Below the pieces are notes generated by a model. That model did no database searches. It had not been told where the DNA came from and saw only the letters and a program-made list of their open reading frames with translations. From positions 1 to 6,281 of the forward strand of contig CALBLD010000037.1 of the NCBI GenBank assembly GCA_937895775.1: a stretch of 6,281 nt of DNA, read 5' to 3'. Each line of letters starts with the position of its first letter. Positions within the stretch are counted from its first letter, which is position 1. A program made the translations under genes and the position numbers. Source of the stretch: an uncultured Clostridia bacterium (GTDB taxonomy: Bacteria; Bacillota; Clostridia; Oscillospirales; CAG-272). This document shows positions 1 to 5,762 of the stretch, in pieces.

Positions 1-253
1 GCAGTCTCCGCTCGCCCTCGTCAATGCTGTGCAGTCCCGCTGTCGCATAGCCGTAGAGAAGCTGTCCCTCTGCGGTCAGCCGCACACCCTTTGAGGTGCG
101 CAGAAAAAGCGGGCATCCGATCGCCTCTTCAAGCTGTCGGATGCCCTGACTTACCGCGGGCTGCGAAATGTACAGCTTTTCGGAGGCGAGCGTTATGCTT
201 TTGCAGTCGGCAACCGCACAAAAAAGTCTGTACCAATCGTAGCTTATGTTCAT
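1..253 (-). CDS. LysR-type transcriptional regulator, N-terminal part (cut by left edge)
   Basis: The minus strand from the ATG at 253-251 reads 84 codons without a stop, starting MNISYDWYRLFCAVAD. Residues about 5-64 form the winged helix-turn-helix of the LysR family: the stretch YISQPAVSQGIRQLEEAIG (28-46) is the recognition-helix signature, followed by LFLRTSKGVRLTAEG (49-63), the typical wing. The C-terminal effector-binding domain lies outside the window, so the ligand cannot be read. An AAGGAG ribosome site (270-265) lies 11 bases before the ATG. The gene follows purA on the same strand, with its own promoter in the short gap and no clear terminator between them, so it may also receive purA read-through. 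LysR regulators are usually DNA-binding tetramers that repress their own gene and activate a neighbour; palindromes at this promoter and at the purA promoter fit that role. Family assignment is secure; the target is inference. Confidence 0.93.
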   Translation of the reverse strand, partial: MNISYDWYRLFCAVADCKSITLASEKLYISQPAVSQGIRQLEEAIGCPLFLRTSKGVRLTAEGQLLYGYATAGLHSIDEGERRL

Positions 254-292
254 TTGCTTACAGGCTCCTTAATAATTACTTATATCGAAGCC

Positions 293-321
293 AGTATAGC
301 ATAAGTTTTGCTTATTGTCAA
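293..321 (-). promoter_or_regulatory. sigma-A promoter of the LysR-type regulator gene
   Basis: On the minus strand there is a perfect -35 box TTGACA (321-316), a 17-base spacer, and a -10 box TATACT (298-293). The expected transcription start is near 286, which gives a leader of about 33 bases containing the AAGGAG ribosome site. The promoter begins only 15 bases past the purA stop codon. The spacer is filled exactly by a palindrome (301-315). Confidence 0.85.
301..315. promoter_or_regulatory. LysR-box palindrome inside the regulator's own promoter (putative autorepression operator)
   Basis: The sequence ATAAG-TTTTG-CTTAT is an inverted repeat with 5-base arms and matches the LysR-family T-N11-A box. 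It occupies bases 301-315, directly between the -10 (293-298) and -35 (316-321) of the regulator gene, so a bound protein would block RNA polymerase. It differs at one base of 15 from the palindrome upstream of purA (1734-1748). An additional half-like element ACTTATAT at 278-285, just past the expected start site, also occurs in the purA palindrome at 1743-1750. Binding by this particular regulator is inferred from position and similarity. Confidence 0.65.
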
Positions 322-335
322 TAGAGGACGGCAGA

Positions 336-1625
336 TCAGTCTGCGCTGAAACCTCTGTAAATGATGTGACTGCGCTTCGGTCCGTTCGAAACGAGAGTTA
401 CCGGAACGCCGAGCTGCTTTTCGATGAACTCGACATATGCCTTTGCGGCGTCGGGCAGATCATCATACTCCTTGACGTCCGAGATATCGGTTTTCCAGCC
501 GTCCAGATATTCGTAGACCGGCTTTGCGCGGTCAAGCAGATATGTTTCGGGGAAGCGGTCGGTGATCTTTCCGTCGATGTCGTAGCCGACAATCACCGGG
601 ATGCGGTCAAGGTAGCTGTAAACATCGAGCATGGTAAGGGCAACATCGGTGGTTCCCTGCACCATACAGCCGTAGCGTGCCGCAACACAGTCAAACCATG
701 CCATTCTGCGGGGTCTGCCGGTTGTCGCACCGTATTCGCCGTTGTCGCCGCCGCGGTTGCGCAGATCCTCTGCCTGCTCGCCGAAAAGCTCGCCCACGAA
801 AGGTCCCGCGCCGACGCAGGTCGAATATGACTTGACGACCGAAACGATCTTCTTTATTGCATACGGGGGTATGCCTGCCGATACGCTTGCGAATCCCGCA
901 AGCGGAGAGGAGGAGGTAACAAACGGATAGATACCGTTATCGACATCGCGGAGCGAGCCGAGCTGCCCCTCGAAGAGAATGTTCTTCCCTGCCTTTACGG
1001 CATCGTTCATGTAATAGGGCAGATCGCAGAGATAGGGTTTCAGGCGGACGCCGAGGTCTTTGAGATATGCCATAAGCTCATCCTTGTCGACCGCGTCCTT
1101 CACTCCGTAAAACGCCTCAAAGAGTGCGTTCTTGTCTGCGACAAGACGGCTCACCTTGTCCTCAAGCGCGTCCGAGTAAAGCTCGCAGATCTGGATGTTC
1201 TTCTTTGCGTATTTGTCCGAATAGAAAGGCGCGATTCCCGACTGGGTTGAGCCGAAGCTGTTCTTGCCGAGCCGCTTTTCCTCAAGCTGATCCTGAAGCT
1301 TGTGGATCGGCAGAAGTATCTGCGTCCTTGTCGATATCTTTATCTGAGGGGTCGGTACTCCGCCCTTTTCAAGTGCTTCAAGCTCCGAAAAGAAGACGTC
1401 CGCATTGAATGCAACGCCGCTTGCTATGACATTGACGACGTCCTTGTGAAATACTCCCGAGGGGAGAAGATGGAGCACAAACTTGCCGAGATCGTTTATA
1501 ATCGTATGACCCGCGTTTGCTCCTCCCTGAAATCTTACGACAATATCCGCTTTTTCGGCGAGAAGGTCTGTTATCTTGCCTTTTCCTTCATCTCCGAAGC
1601 TTCCGCCCGTGATAGCTGTAATCAT
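336..1625 (-). CDS. purA: Adenylosuccinate synthetase, divergent clostridial-type variant
   Basis: This cytosolic enzyme joins IMP and aspartate using GTP to give adenylosuccinate, the first committed step from IMP to AMP. The 429 residues match the usual PurA length. Visible motifs in order: the P-loop-like GDEGKGK (11-17) with catalytic Asp12; NAGHT (37-41) with catalytic His40; VTSSS (236-240); VGAGPF (271-276); and GEYGATTGRPRR (296-307), the aspartate-binding and arginine region. Several normally conserved pocket positions differ. GTTGRGIGP becomes GSTQSGIAP (125-133), the ARRGLR segment becomes AKKNIQ (140-145), FEGAQG becomes FEGQLG (218-223), and the guanine-contacting TKLD becomes TMLD (331-334). 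Catalytic residues are retained, so a working synthetase is likely, and I recall related divergent PurA proteins in Clostridia. The gene has its own promoter and a probable LysR operator. The start is supported by a GGAAGGA site (1645-1639). Confidence 0.93.
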   Translation of the reverse strand: MITAITGGSFGDEGKGKITDLLAEKADIVVRFQGGANAGHTIINDLGKFVLHLLPSGVFHKDVVNVIASGVAFNADVFFSELEALEKGGVPTPQIKISTRTQILLPIHKLQDQLEEKRLGKNSFGSTQSGIAPFYSDKYAKKNIQICELYSDALEDKVSRLVADKNALFEAFYGVKDAVDKDELMAYLKDLGVRLKPYLCDLPYYMNDAVKAGKNILFEGQLGSLRDVDNGIYPFVTSSSPLAGFASVSAGIPPYAIKKIVSVVKSYSTCVGAGPFVGELFGEQAEDLRNRGGDNGEYGATTGRPRRMAWFDCVAARYGCMVQGTTDVALTMLDVYSYLDRIPVIVGYDIDGKITDRFPETYLLDRAKPVYEYLDGWKTDISDVKEYDDLPDAAKAYVEFIEKQLGVPVTLVSNGPKRSHIIYRGFSAD

Positions 1626-1682
1626 ATCCGAATACCGTTCCTTCCGTTTTAACGATTTTGATGCAATTTCACTTGCAGATCA

Positions 1683-1711
1683 AGTATACCACCGATCGGC
1701 TGTTTTTTCAA
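1683..1711 (-). promoter_or_regulatory. sigma-A promoter of purA
   Basis: The minus strand carries TTGAAA (1711-1706), a 17-base spacer, and TATACT (1688-1683). The predicted start near 1676 leaves a leader of about 50 bases before the purA ATG. The palindrome at 1732-1750 lies upstream of the -35, as expected for an activator-type LysR site. Confidence 0.8.
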
Positions 1712-1731
1712 ATATCCCGTTCTTATTGTTG

Positions 1732-1750
1732 ATATAAGTTTTACTTATAT
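1732..1750. promoter_or_regulatory. LysR-box palindrome upstream of purA (putative recognition site)
   Basis: The element ATATAAG-TTTTA-CTTATAT is an inverted repeat with perfect 7-base arms and a 5-base centre. Its core ATAAG-N5-CTTAT matches the T-N11-A LysR box and the ATAA-N7-TTAT dyad known for the Bacillus LysR-type regulator CcpC. Its centre (1741) falls about 65 bases upstream of the predicted purA start, the classical position of a LysR recognition site. An extra half-site CTTAT at 1722-1726 lies between the palindrome and the -35 box, where a second, weaker contact would be expected. The core is 14 of 15 identical to the palindrome in the LysR gene's promoter (301-315). Confidence 0.65.
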
Positions 1751-1778
1751 TGCCGCCGATGTCCATAATAAAAAATTG

Positions 1779-2342
1779 TCACGGGCCGAACCGCCTTGCC
1801 ATCAGCAGATATCCGTTATCCGACAGCCATTTCCTGCTTTTGTCGTAGTCGGGGCAATAGCGGTAAACCTCTGCGTAAAAACGCTTCGAATGGTTCATTT
1901 CTTTAAGATGGCAAAGCTCGTGGACGACGACGCTGTCGATAACGTCATCGGGAGCGAGCAGCAGGAGGCAGTTCAGCGAAATATCCCCCTTTGAGTTGCA
2001 GCTTCCCCAACGGGAGTGCTGACAGCGCACAGTCAGCCTGCCGACCTTCACACCCATAAGCCGGGAATAATATCCGACCTTCCCCGAAAAGACCGACATC
2101 GCCCTTTCGGACAGCTCACGGTATTCCGCATCGGAGAGCTTTTGCAGCCCCGCCGTTTTTTCCGCTCTTTCTTCAAGAAAGGCAAGCTGTTTTTCAATCC
2201 TTGCGGCATAGCGGAGCAGAAAGCCTTCGATCTCGGCATCGGTCGCATAGCGCGGCGCACGGACAGTGACAGTGCGGTCGGGGTCGATCTTTACCGACAG
2301 CGTGCGCCTGTCCGAACGGACTGTTGTATATTCAAAATTCAT
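1779..2342 (-). CDS. YgjP/DUF45-family metal-dependent hydrolase (putative zinc metallopeptidase)
   Basis: The 187-residue protein has the layout of the YgjP-like (DUF45, M48-like) family. An N-terminal beta-rich part (1-30) is followed by a helical, charged segment (33-95), the conserved RWGSC motif (111-115), and a zinc site VVVHELCHL (138-146). In that site His141 and His145 are metal ligands and Glu142 is the catalytic base, with a third likely ligand, His151, in NHSKRFY. There is no signal peptide or membrane segment, so it should be cytosolic. Members are often annotated as metal-dependent hydrolases or peptidases, and E. coli YgjP has been linked to a nucleotide pyrophosphatase activity, so the substrate here stays open. 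The ribosome site is modest (AAAGGG, 2353-2348). The gene lies just after the galE terminator-like hairpin and no separate promoter is evident, so expression may depend on read-through from galE. Confidence 0.88.
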   Translation of the reverse strand: MNFEYTTVRSDRRTLSVKIDPDRTVTVRAPRYATDAEIEGFLLRYAARIEKQLAFLEERAEKTAGLQKLSDAEYRELSERAMSVFSGKVGYYSRLMGVKVGRLTVRCQHSRWGSCNSKGDISLNCLLLLAPDDVIDSVVVHELCHLKEMNHSKRFYAEVYRYCPDYDKSRKWLSDNGYLLMARRFGP

Positions 2343-2360
2343 AACTACCCTTTATCGGAA

Positions 2361-2386
2361 ACGGGACCGCAGAAACGCGGTCCCGT
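2361..2386 (-). terminator. hairpin after galE, probable intrinsic terminator with a weak T tract
   Basis: ACGGGACCGC (2361-2370) and GCGGTCCCGT (2377-2386) form a perfect 10-bp, GC-rich stem with a 6-base loop, starting 19 bases after the galE stop. On the minus strand the stem is followed only by TTTCCG, so the U tract is poor and read-through into the DUF45 gene is plausible. On the plus strand the T-rich stretch begins seven or more bases after the stem. Confidence 0.65.
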
Positions 2387-2404
2387 GATCCTTTGTTTTA
2401 TCGG

Positions 2405-3406
2405 TCAGTTGCCCGACTTTGTAACGATGTAGTGCCAGCTGTCGGCGCACATGTCCTCGATCGTGTGCTCCGCCGTCCATCCGAGCAGTTCCTTTGCCTT
2501 TGCGGTCGATGCGTAGCAGGTCGCAACGTCGCCCGCGCGTCTGGGAGCGATCTTGTAGTTGACCTTTACGCCGCTTGCCTTTTCGAAGGCGGCGACAAGT
2601 TCAAGCACCGATGTACCCTTGCCGGTGCCGAGATTGACGGTAAGCACTCCCTTATGTGCTTCAAGATAATGAAGTGCGGACAGATGTCCCTTTGCGAGAT
2701 CGACAACATGAATGTAGTCGCGCACGCCCGTTCCGTCGGGAGTGTCGTAGTCGTTTCCGAAGACCGACAGGCAGGGGAGCTTCCCTGCGGCGACCTTGCA
2801 TATGTAAGGCATGAGATTGTTCGGGATTCCGTTGGGATCCTCGCCGAGAAGTCCGCTCTCATGCGCTCCGATCGGGTTGAAGTAGCGGAGCAGTGCGACC
2901 GAAAGCTCCTTGTCGGCAAATGCGACATCGCGGAGCATGATCTCCTGCATGAACTTGGTCTGACCGTAAGGATTGGTTGCCGATGTGGGCATATCCTCGG
3001 TATAGGGTGCGACATTGTTCATGCCGTAAACGGTAGCCGACGACGAGAAAACGATGCGGTGACAGCCGTATTCACGCATGACCTCAAGCAGCGTAAGCGT
3101 GCCGATTATATTGTTCGAGTAATACTCAAGCGGCTTTACGACGCTTTCGCCGACCGCCTTGAGTCCCGCGAAATGAATTACCGCTTCAATCTTGTTTTCG
3201 GAAAAAATTCTTCTGAGCGCATCTTTATCGCAGACATCATTCTCGTAGAATTTGGGGCGCACGCCCGAGATCCGCTCAATGGCATCAAGCGTTTCGATCT
3301 TTGAATTGATAAGATTATCGACGATGACAACGCCGTAACCCGCGTTTTGGAGTTCAACAACAGTATGGGAGCCGATAAATCCGGTTCCGCCGGTGACAAG
3401 AATCAT
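2405..3406 (-). CDS. galE: UDP-glucose 4-epimerase
   Basis: This 333-residue cytosolic enzyme, close to the 338 of E. coli GalE, interconverts UDP-glucose and UDP-galactose with tightly bound NAD. It serves the Leland pathway and supplies UDP-galactose for cell-surface polysaccharide. It is an extended short-chain dehydrogenase. The NAD Rossmann motif GGTGFIGSH is at 6-14, with acidic Asp30 after the second strand. HFAGLKAVGES (78-88), SSSATVYG (121-128), and the catalytic Tyr147 and Lys151 of YGQTK follow. RYFNPIGAH (174-182) and VRDYIHVVDLA (228-238) are further family hallmarks. The reading frame is open to 3439, but I chose the ATG at 3406. It starts directly with the MILVTGG nucleotide-binding strand and has AGGGGA just upstream, while the upstream ATG would add 11 unconserved residues and has no ribosome site. 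The gene is divergent from dapF, with its own promoter and a hairpin behind it. Confidence 0.96.
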   Translation of the reverse strand: MILVTGGTGFIGSHTVVELQNAGYGVVIVDNLINSKIETLDAIERISGVRPKFYENDVCDKDALRRIFSENKIEAVIHFAGLKAVGESVVKPLEYYSNNIIGTLTLLEVMREYGCHRIVFSSSATVYGMNNVAPYTEDMPTSATNPYGQTKFMQEIMLRDVAFADKELSVALLRYFNPIGAHESGLLGEDPNGIPNNLMPYICKVAAGKLPCLSVFGNDYDTPDGTGVRDYIHVVDLAKGHLSALHYLEAHKGVLTVNLGTGKGTSVLELVAAFEKASGVKVNYKIAPRRAGDVATCYASTAKAKELLGWTAEHTIEDMCADSWHYIVTKSGN

Positions 3407-3410
3407 AATA

Positions 3411-3416
3411 TCCCCT
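3411..3416 (-). promoter_or_regulatory. ribosome binding site that fixes the galE start
   Basis: AGGGGA on the minus strand lies 4 bases before the ATG at 3406-3404. The in-frame ATG at 3439 has only CAATAAA upstream and no purine-rich site, so the shorter protein is preferred. Confidence 0.75.
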
Positions 3417-3470
3417 GACCTTTCCGATCTGCGTCGCATTTTATTGCGTCCGACATAATTTCACAAGATA

Positions 3471-3499
3471 ATTATAACACAGCAAAAGCAAAAAATCAA
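3471..3499 (-). promoter_or_regulatory. sigma-A promoter of galE (extended -10)
   Basis: The minus strand has TTGATT (3499-3494), a 17-base spacer, and a consensus -10 TATAAT (3476-3471) preceded by TGT, an extended -10. The predicted start near 3464 gives a leader of about 58 bases. Just upstream lies a small A/T dyad AGTT-TTTT-AACT (3501-3512), which could be an UP-like element or chance. Confidence 0.75.
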
Positions 3500-3565
3500 G
3501 AGTTTTTTAACTGCCCGCTTACAAAAAATAAGGGCAAAAAAACGGTTATTTCGGACTTTTTGCGG

Positions 3566-3594
3566 TTGACAAGCGGACGCCGATGTATTATAAT
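3566..3594 (+). promoter_or_regulatory. perfect-consensus sigma-A promoter of dapF-dapL
   Basis: TTGACA (3566-3571), a 17-base spacer and TATAAT (3589-3594) match all 12 consensus bases at optimal spacing. Transcription should begin near 3601, giving a leader of about 30 bases. It diverges from the galE promoter with 66 bases between the two -35 boxes. The A/T-rich tracts in that gap could help both promoters. Confidence 0.88.
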
Positions 3595-3617
3595 AAAGTA
3601 TTATCGAACTTTTTACG

Positions 3618-3623
3618 AAAGGA
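3618..3623 (+). promoter_or_regulatory. ribosome binding site that fixes the dapF start
   Basis: AAAGGA lies 8 bases before the ATG at 3632. The frame is open back to an ATG at 3560, but that codon lies upstream of the promoter's -35 box and could not be in the transcript. The 24 extra residues are also unlike any DapF N-terminus. Confidence 0.85.
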
Positions 3624-3631
3624 TCGTGTTT

Positions 3632-4483
3632 ATGGAGCTTCGTTTTACTAAAATGCACGGCTGCGGCAACGATTATATTTACATAAACTGCTTTGACCGG
3701 GAGATCGACGACCCCGCGTCGCTTGCGGTAAAGCTTTCGCGCCGACACTTCTCGGTCGGTGCCGACGGCGTTATTCTCGTATGCCCGTCGGAGACTGCCG
3801 ACGCAAAAATGAGAATGTTCAATGCCGACGGCTCGGAGGGCAGAATGTGCGGGAACGGCATCAGATGCGTGGCAAAATTCGTCCACGACAAGGGTCTGTC
3901 CCCGAAAAATCCGTTAAAGATCGAAACGCTGTCGGGTACAAAGGAGATAAAGCTGTCGCTCGGCGGCGACGGGCTTGTGCGCACGGCGACCGTCGATATG
4001 GGCGCGCCGATACTTGCTCCCCGTGACATACCCGCAAAATTCGACGGCGATATGGCGGTAAATCTTCCTCTCACAGTTGGCGGCAAGACTTACAACGTCA
4101 CTGCGCTTTCGATGGGAAACCCCCATTGCGTCACCTTCGTCGATCCCGATTTTGACCTTTGGGGCTTTGACATAAAATCGGTCGGCGAAAAATTCGAACA
4201 TCATCCCGCCTTCCCCGAACGGGTCAACACCGAATTTGTGAAGATCATCTCGGGAAACGAGCTTGAAATGCGGGTCTGGGAAAGAGGCTCGGGCGAAACT
4301 TTCGCCTGCGGCACCGGAACCTGCGCAACAGTCGTTGCAGCCTGCCTCTGCGGTTTCTGCAAAATCGGCGACAGGGTCACGGTTCATCTGCGCGGCGGCG
4401 ATCTTTTTATCACATACACCGGAAAAACGGTCATTATGGAAGGACCCGCCGAAACGGCATTCGAAGGGTCGGTCACAATCTGA
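3632..4483 (+). CDS. dapF: Diaminopimelate epimerase
   Basis: This cytosolic, cofactor-independent racemase turns LL-diaminopimelate into the meso form, the direct precursor of lysine and of the peptidoglycan stem peptide. The 283 residues are typical for the family, with two mirror-image domains. The N-terminus FTKMHGCGNDYIYI (5-18) is the family signature. The two catalytic cysteines are Cys73 in RMCGNGIRC (71-79) and Cys226 in ACGTGTCA (225-232). Substrate-binding segments MFNADGSE (62-69), MGNPHCV (161-167) and ERGSGET (217-223) are all present. The protein is unusually rich in cysteine near the C-terminal active site (226, 231, 238, 240, 243). It is followed after 38 bases by dapL on the same strand with no terminator or promoter between them, so the two form an operon covering consecutive steps. 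Confidence 0.97.
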   Translation: MELRFTKMHGCGNDYIYINCFDREIDDPASLAVKLSRRHFSVGADGVILVCPSETADAKMRMFNADGSEGRMCGNGIRCVAKFVHDKGLSPKNPLKIETLSGTKEIKLSLGGDGLVRTATVDMGAPILAPRDIPAKFDGDMAVNLPLTVGGKTYNVTALSMGNPHCVTFVDPDFDLWGFDIKSVGEKFEHHPAFPERVNTEFVKIISGNELEMRVWERGSGETFACGTGTCATVVAACLCGFCKIGDRVTVHLRGGDLFITYTGKTVIMEGPAETAFEGSVTI

Positions 4484-4521
4484 CCGGAGAATAAACAAAT
4501 TACAGACAGGAGGACACCGAC

Positions 4522-5712
4522 ATGTTCAAAGTCAACGAAAATTACAAAAATCTGAAAGCTTCATATCTTTTCAAGACGGTCGCAACCAAAAAAGCGGCAT
4601 ATGCCAAGGATCACCCCGAGGCTGACATCATAAACATGGGCATCGGAGACGTCACGCTTCCGATCTGCCCCGCCGCAACCCTCGCAATGGCAAAAGAAGC
4701 CCTCGCAATGGGCGAAAAAGCCACTTTCAAAGGCTATCCCGACTACTACGGCGAGCCTTACCTGCTCGAAGCGATCGGTAATTACTACAAAAATTCGATC
4801 GGTGTTGAGCTTGATCCCGAGGAGATCAACGTGACCTGCGGCGCGAAGGAGGACGTTTCCAACATCCTCGACATATTCTCGACCGACAACCGCGTCGTCG
4901 TTCCCGATCCGGTCTACCCGGTCTACCTCGATTCCAACATCATGGACGGAAGAAAAGTCTCGTTCATAACCGGAAACGTCGAAAACGGCTTTCTCCCCAT
5001 GCCCGACGAATCGCTTGACGGCGACATTTTCTACATCTGCTCGCCGAACAACCCGACGGGCGCATGCTACAACCGCGATCAGCTTAAGGTCTGGGTGGAC
5101 TTTGCGCTGAAAAAAGGGGCGGTAATCCTCTACGACGCGGCATACGAGATATTTATTGAAGACGCCGACTGCCCGCGCTCGATATTCGAAATCGAAGGCG
5201 CGCGCCGCTGTGCGATCGAATTCTGCTCGCTCTCCAAGACCGCAGGCTTTACAGGCGTGCGCTGCGGCTACACCGTCATTCCGAAAGAGCTGGTCGCCTC
5301 CGACGGCAGTTCACTGCTTTCGATGTGGAAACGCCGCCAGTCAACCAAGTTCAACGGCGTGGGACACATTACACAGAGAGGCGCCGCGGCGGTATTTACC
5401 CCCGAAGGACTTGCGCAGATCAGAGCCAACATCGCCTACTACAAAGAGAATACAAGGACGATGATGAAGACCTTCGACAAGCTCGGCATAAGTTATTACG
5501 GCGGCAAAAACTCGCCTTATATCTGGCTCCGTTGCCCGAACGGCATGGGATCGTGGGAATTTTTCGATCTCCTGCTCGAAAAAGCGAATGTCGTCGGCAT
5601 CCCCGGCGAAGGTTTCGGCAAAAGCGGAGAGGGATTCTTCAGACTTTCGGGATTCGGCGATCACGCACGCACTGCAGAGGCAATGGAACGCCTTGAAAAA
5701 CTGCTCGGATAA
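4522..5712 (+). CDS. dapL: LL-diaminopimelate aminotransferase
   Basis: This PLP-dependent fold-type I aminotransferase converts tetrahydrodipicolinate and glutamate directly to LL-diaminopimelate and 2-oxoglutarate, bypassing the succinylase and acetylase routes. The 396 residues are near the family length of about 400-410. Visible features: the N-terminal NENYKNLKASYLF (5-17) and INMGIGD (37-43), both typical of DapL; FKGYPDYYGEPYLLEAI (69-85); CGAKEDVSN (106-114), the cofactor phosphate loop; and SPNNPTG (174-180). DAAYE (205-209) has Asp205 for the pyridine nitrogen and Tyr208. SLSKTAGFTGVRCGY (236-250) has the PLP-binding Lys239 and phosphate-contacting Arg247. FFRLSGFG (372-379) has Arg374 for the substrate carboxylate. 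A strong AGGAGG (4508-4513) stands 8 bases before the ATG. Its place directly after dapF supports DapL over a general aspartate aminotransferase. The following hairpin probably ends the transcript. Confidence 0.95.
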   Translation: MFKVNENYKNLKASYLFKTVATKKAAYAKDHPEADIINMGIGDVTLPICPAATLAMAKEALAMGEKATFKGYPDYYGEPYLLEAIGNYYKNSIGVELDPEEINVTCGAKEDVSNILDIFSTDNRVVVPDPVYPVYLDSNIMDGRKVSFITGNVENGFLPMPDESLDGDIFYICSPNNPTGACYNRDQLKVWVDFALKKGAVILYDAAYEIFIEDADCPRSIFEIEGARRCAIEFCSLSKTAGFTGVRCGYTVIPKELVASDGSSLLSMWKRRQSTKFNGVGHITQRGAAAVFTPEGLAQIRANIAYYKENTRTMMKTFDKLGISYYGGKNSPYIWLRCPNGMGSWEFFDLLLEKANVVGIPGEGFGKSGEGFFRLSGFGDHARTAEAMERLEKLLG

Positions 5713-5721
5713 ATAACACGC

Positions 5722-5746
5722 AAAGGTCTGCTTTTTGCAGACCTTT
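5722..5746 (+). terminator. hairpin between dapL and mntP, probable intrinsic terminator or attenuator
   Basis: AAAGGTCTGC (5722-5731) and GCAGACCTTT (5737-5746) make a perfect 10-bp stem with a TTTTT loop, 9 bases after the dapL stop. The trailing strand ends in TTT, then CATTTC. Only 6 bases separate the stem from the mntP ribosome site GGAGG (5753-5757). No promoter fits in the gap, so mntP either relies on read-through or this hairpin limits it. Confidence 0.7.
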
Positions 5747-5762
5747 CATTTCGGAGGAAAAA

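Noticed and set aside
315..830. Open frame of 171 codons on the plus strand opposite the 3' part of purA
   Set aside because: Antisense to purA, with no ribosome site and no family resemblance; purA explains the sequence.
1764..1784. Possible terminator after the DUF45 gene (run of six T on the minus strand at 1775-1770)
   Set aside because: The T run is real, but I could find only 3-bp stems in front of it, so an intrinsic terminator is not supported.
2393..3304. Long open frame of 303 codons on the plus strand opposite galE
   Set aside because: It lies entirely antisense to a clear galE, has no recognisable motif, and its composition looks like the complement of coding DNA. It is a shadow frame caused by GC-biased third positions.
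3407..3439. Longer galE start adding 11 residues (MRRRSERSGDI)
   Set aside because: No ribosome site precedes the upstream ATG, while AGGGGA precedes the internal ATG. The family begins directly at the nucleotide-binding strand.
3435..3448. CGCA-N6-TGCG mini-hairpin in the galE leader
   Set aside because: Only 4 bp, with no sign of a riboswitch or leader peptide; likely chance.
3512..3536. TGCCC...GGGCA inverted repeat in the galE-dapF gap followed by A or T runs
   Set aside because: The stem is 5 bp with a long A-rich loop and lies between the two divergent promoters, upstream of both transcripts, so it is unlikely to be a terminator. It could be chance in an A/T-rich spacer.
3914..4498. 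Open frame of 194 codons on the minus strand opposite dapF
   Set aside because: Antisense to a complete dapF with intact catalytic motifs; no ribosome site and no recognisable domain.
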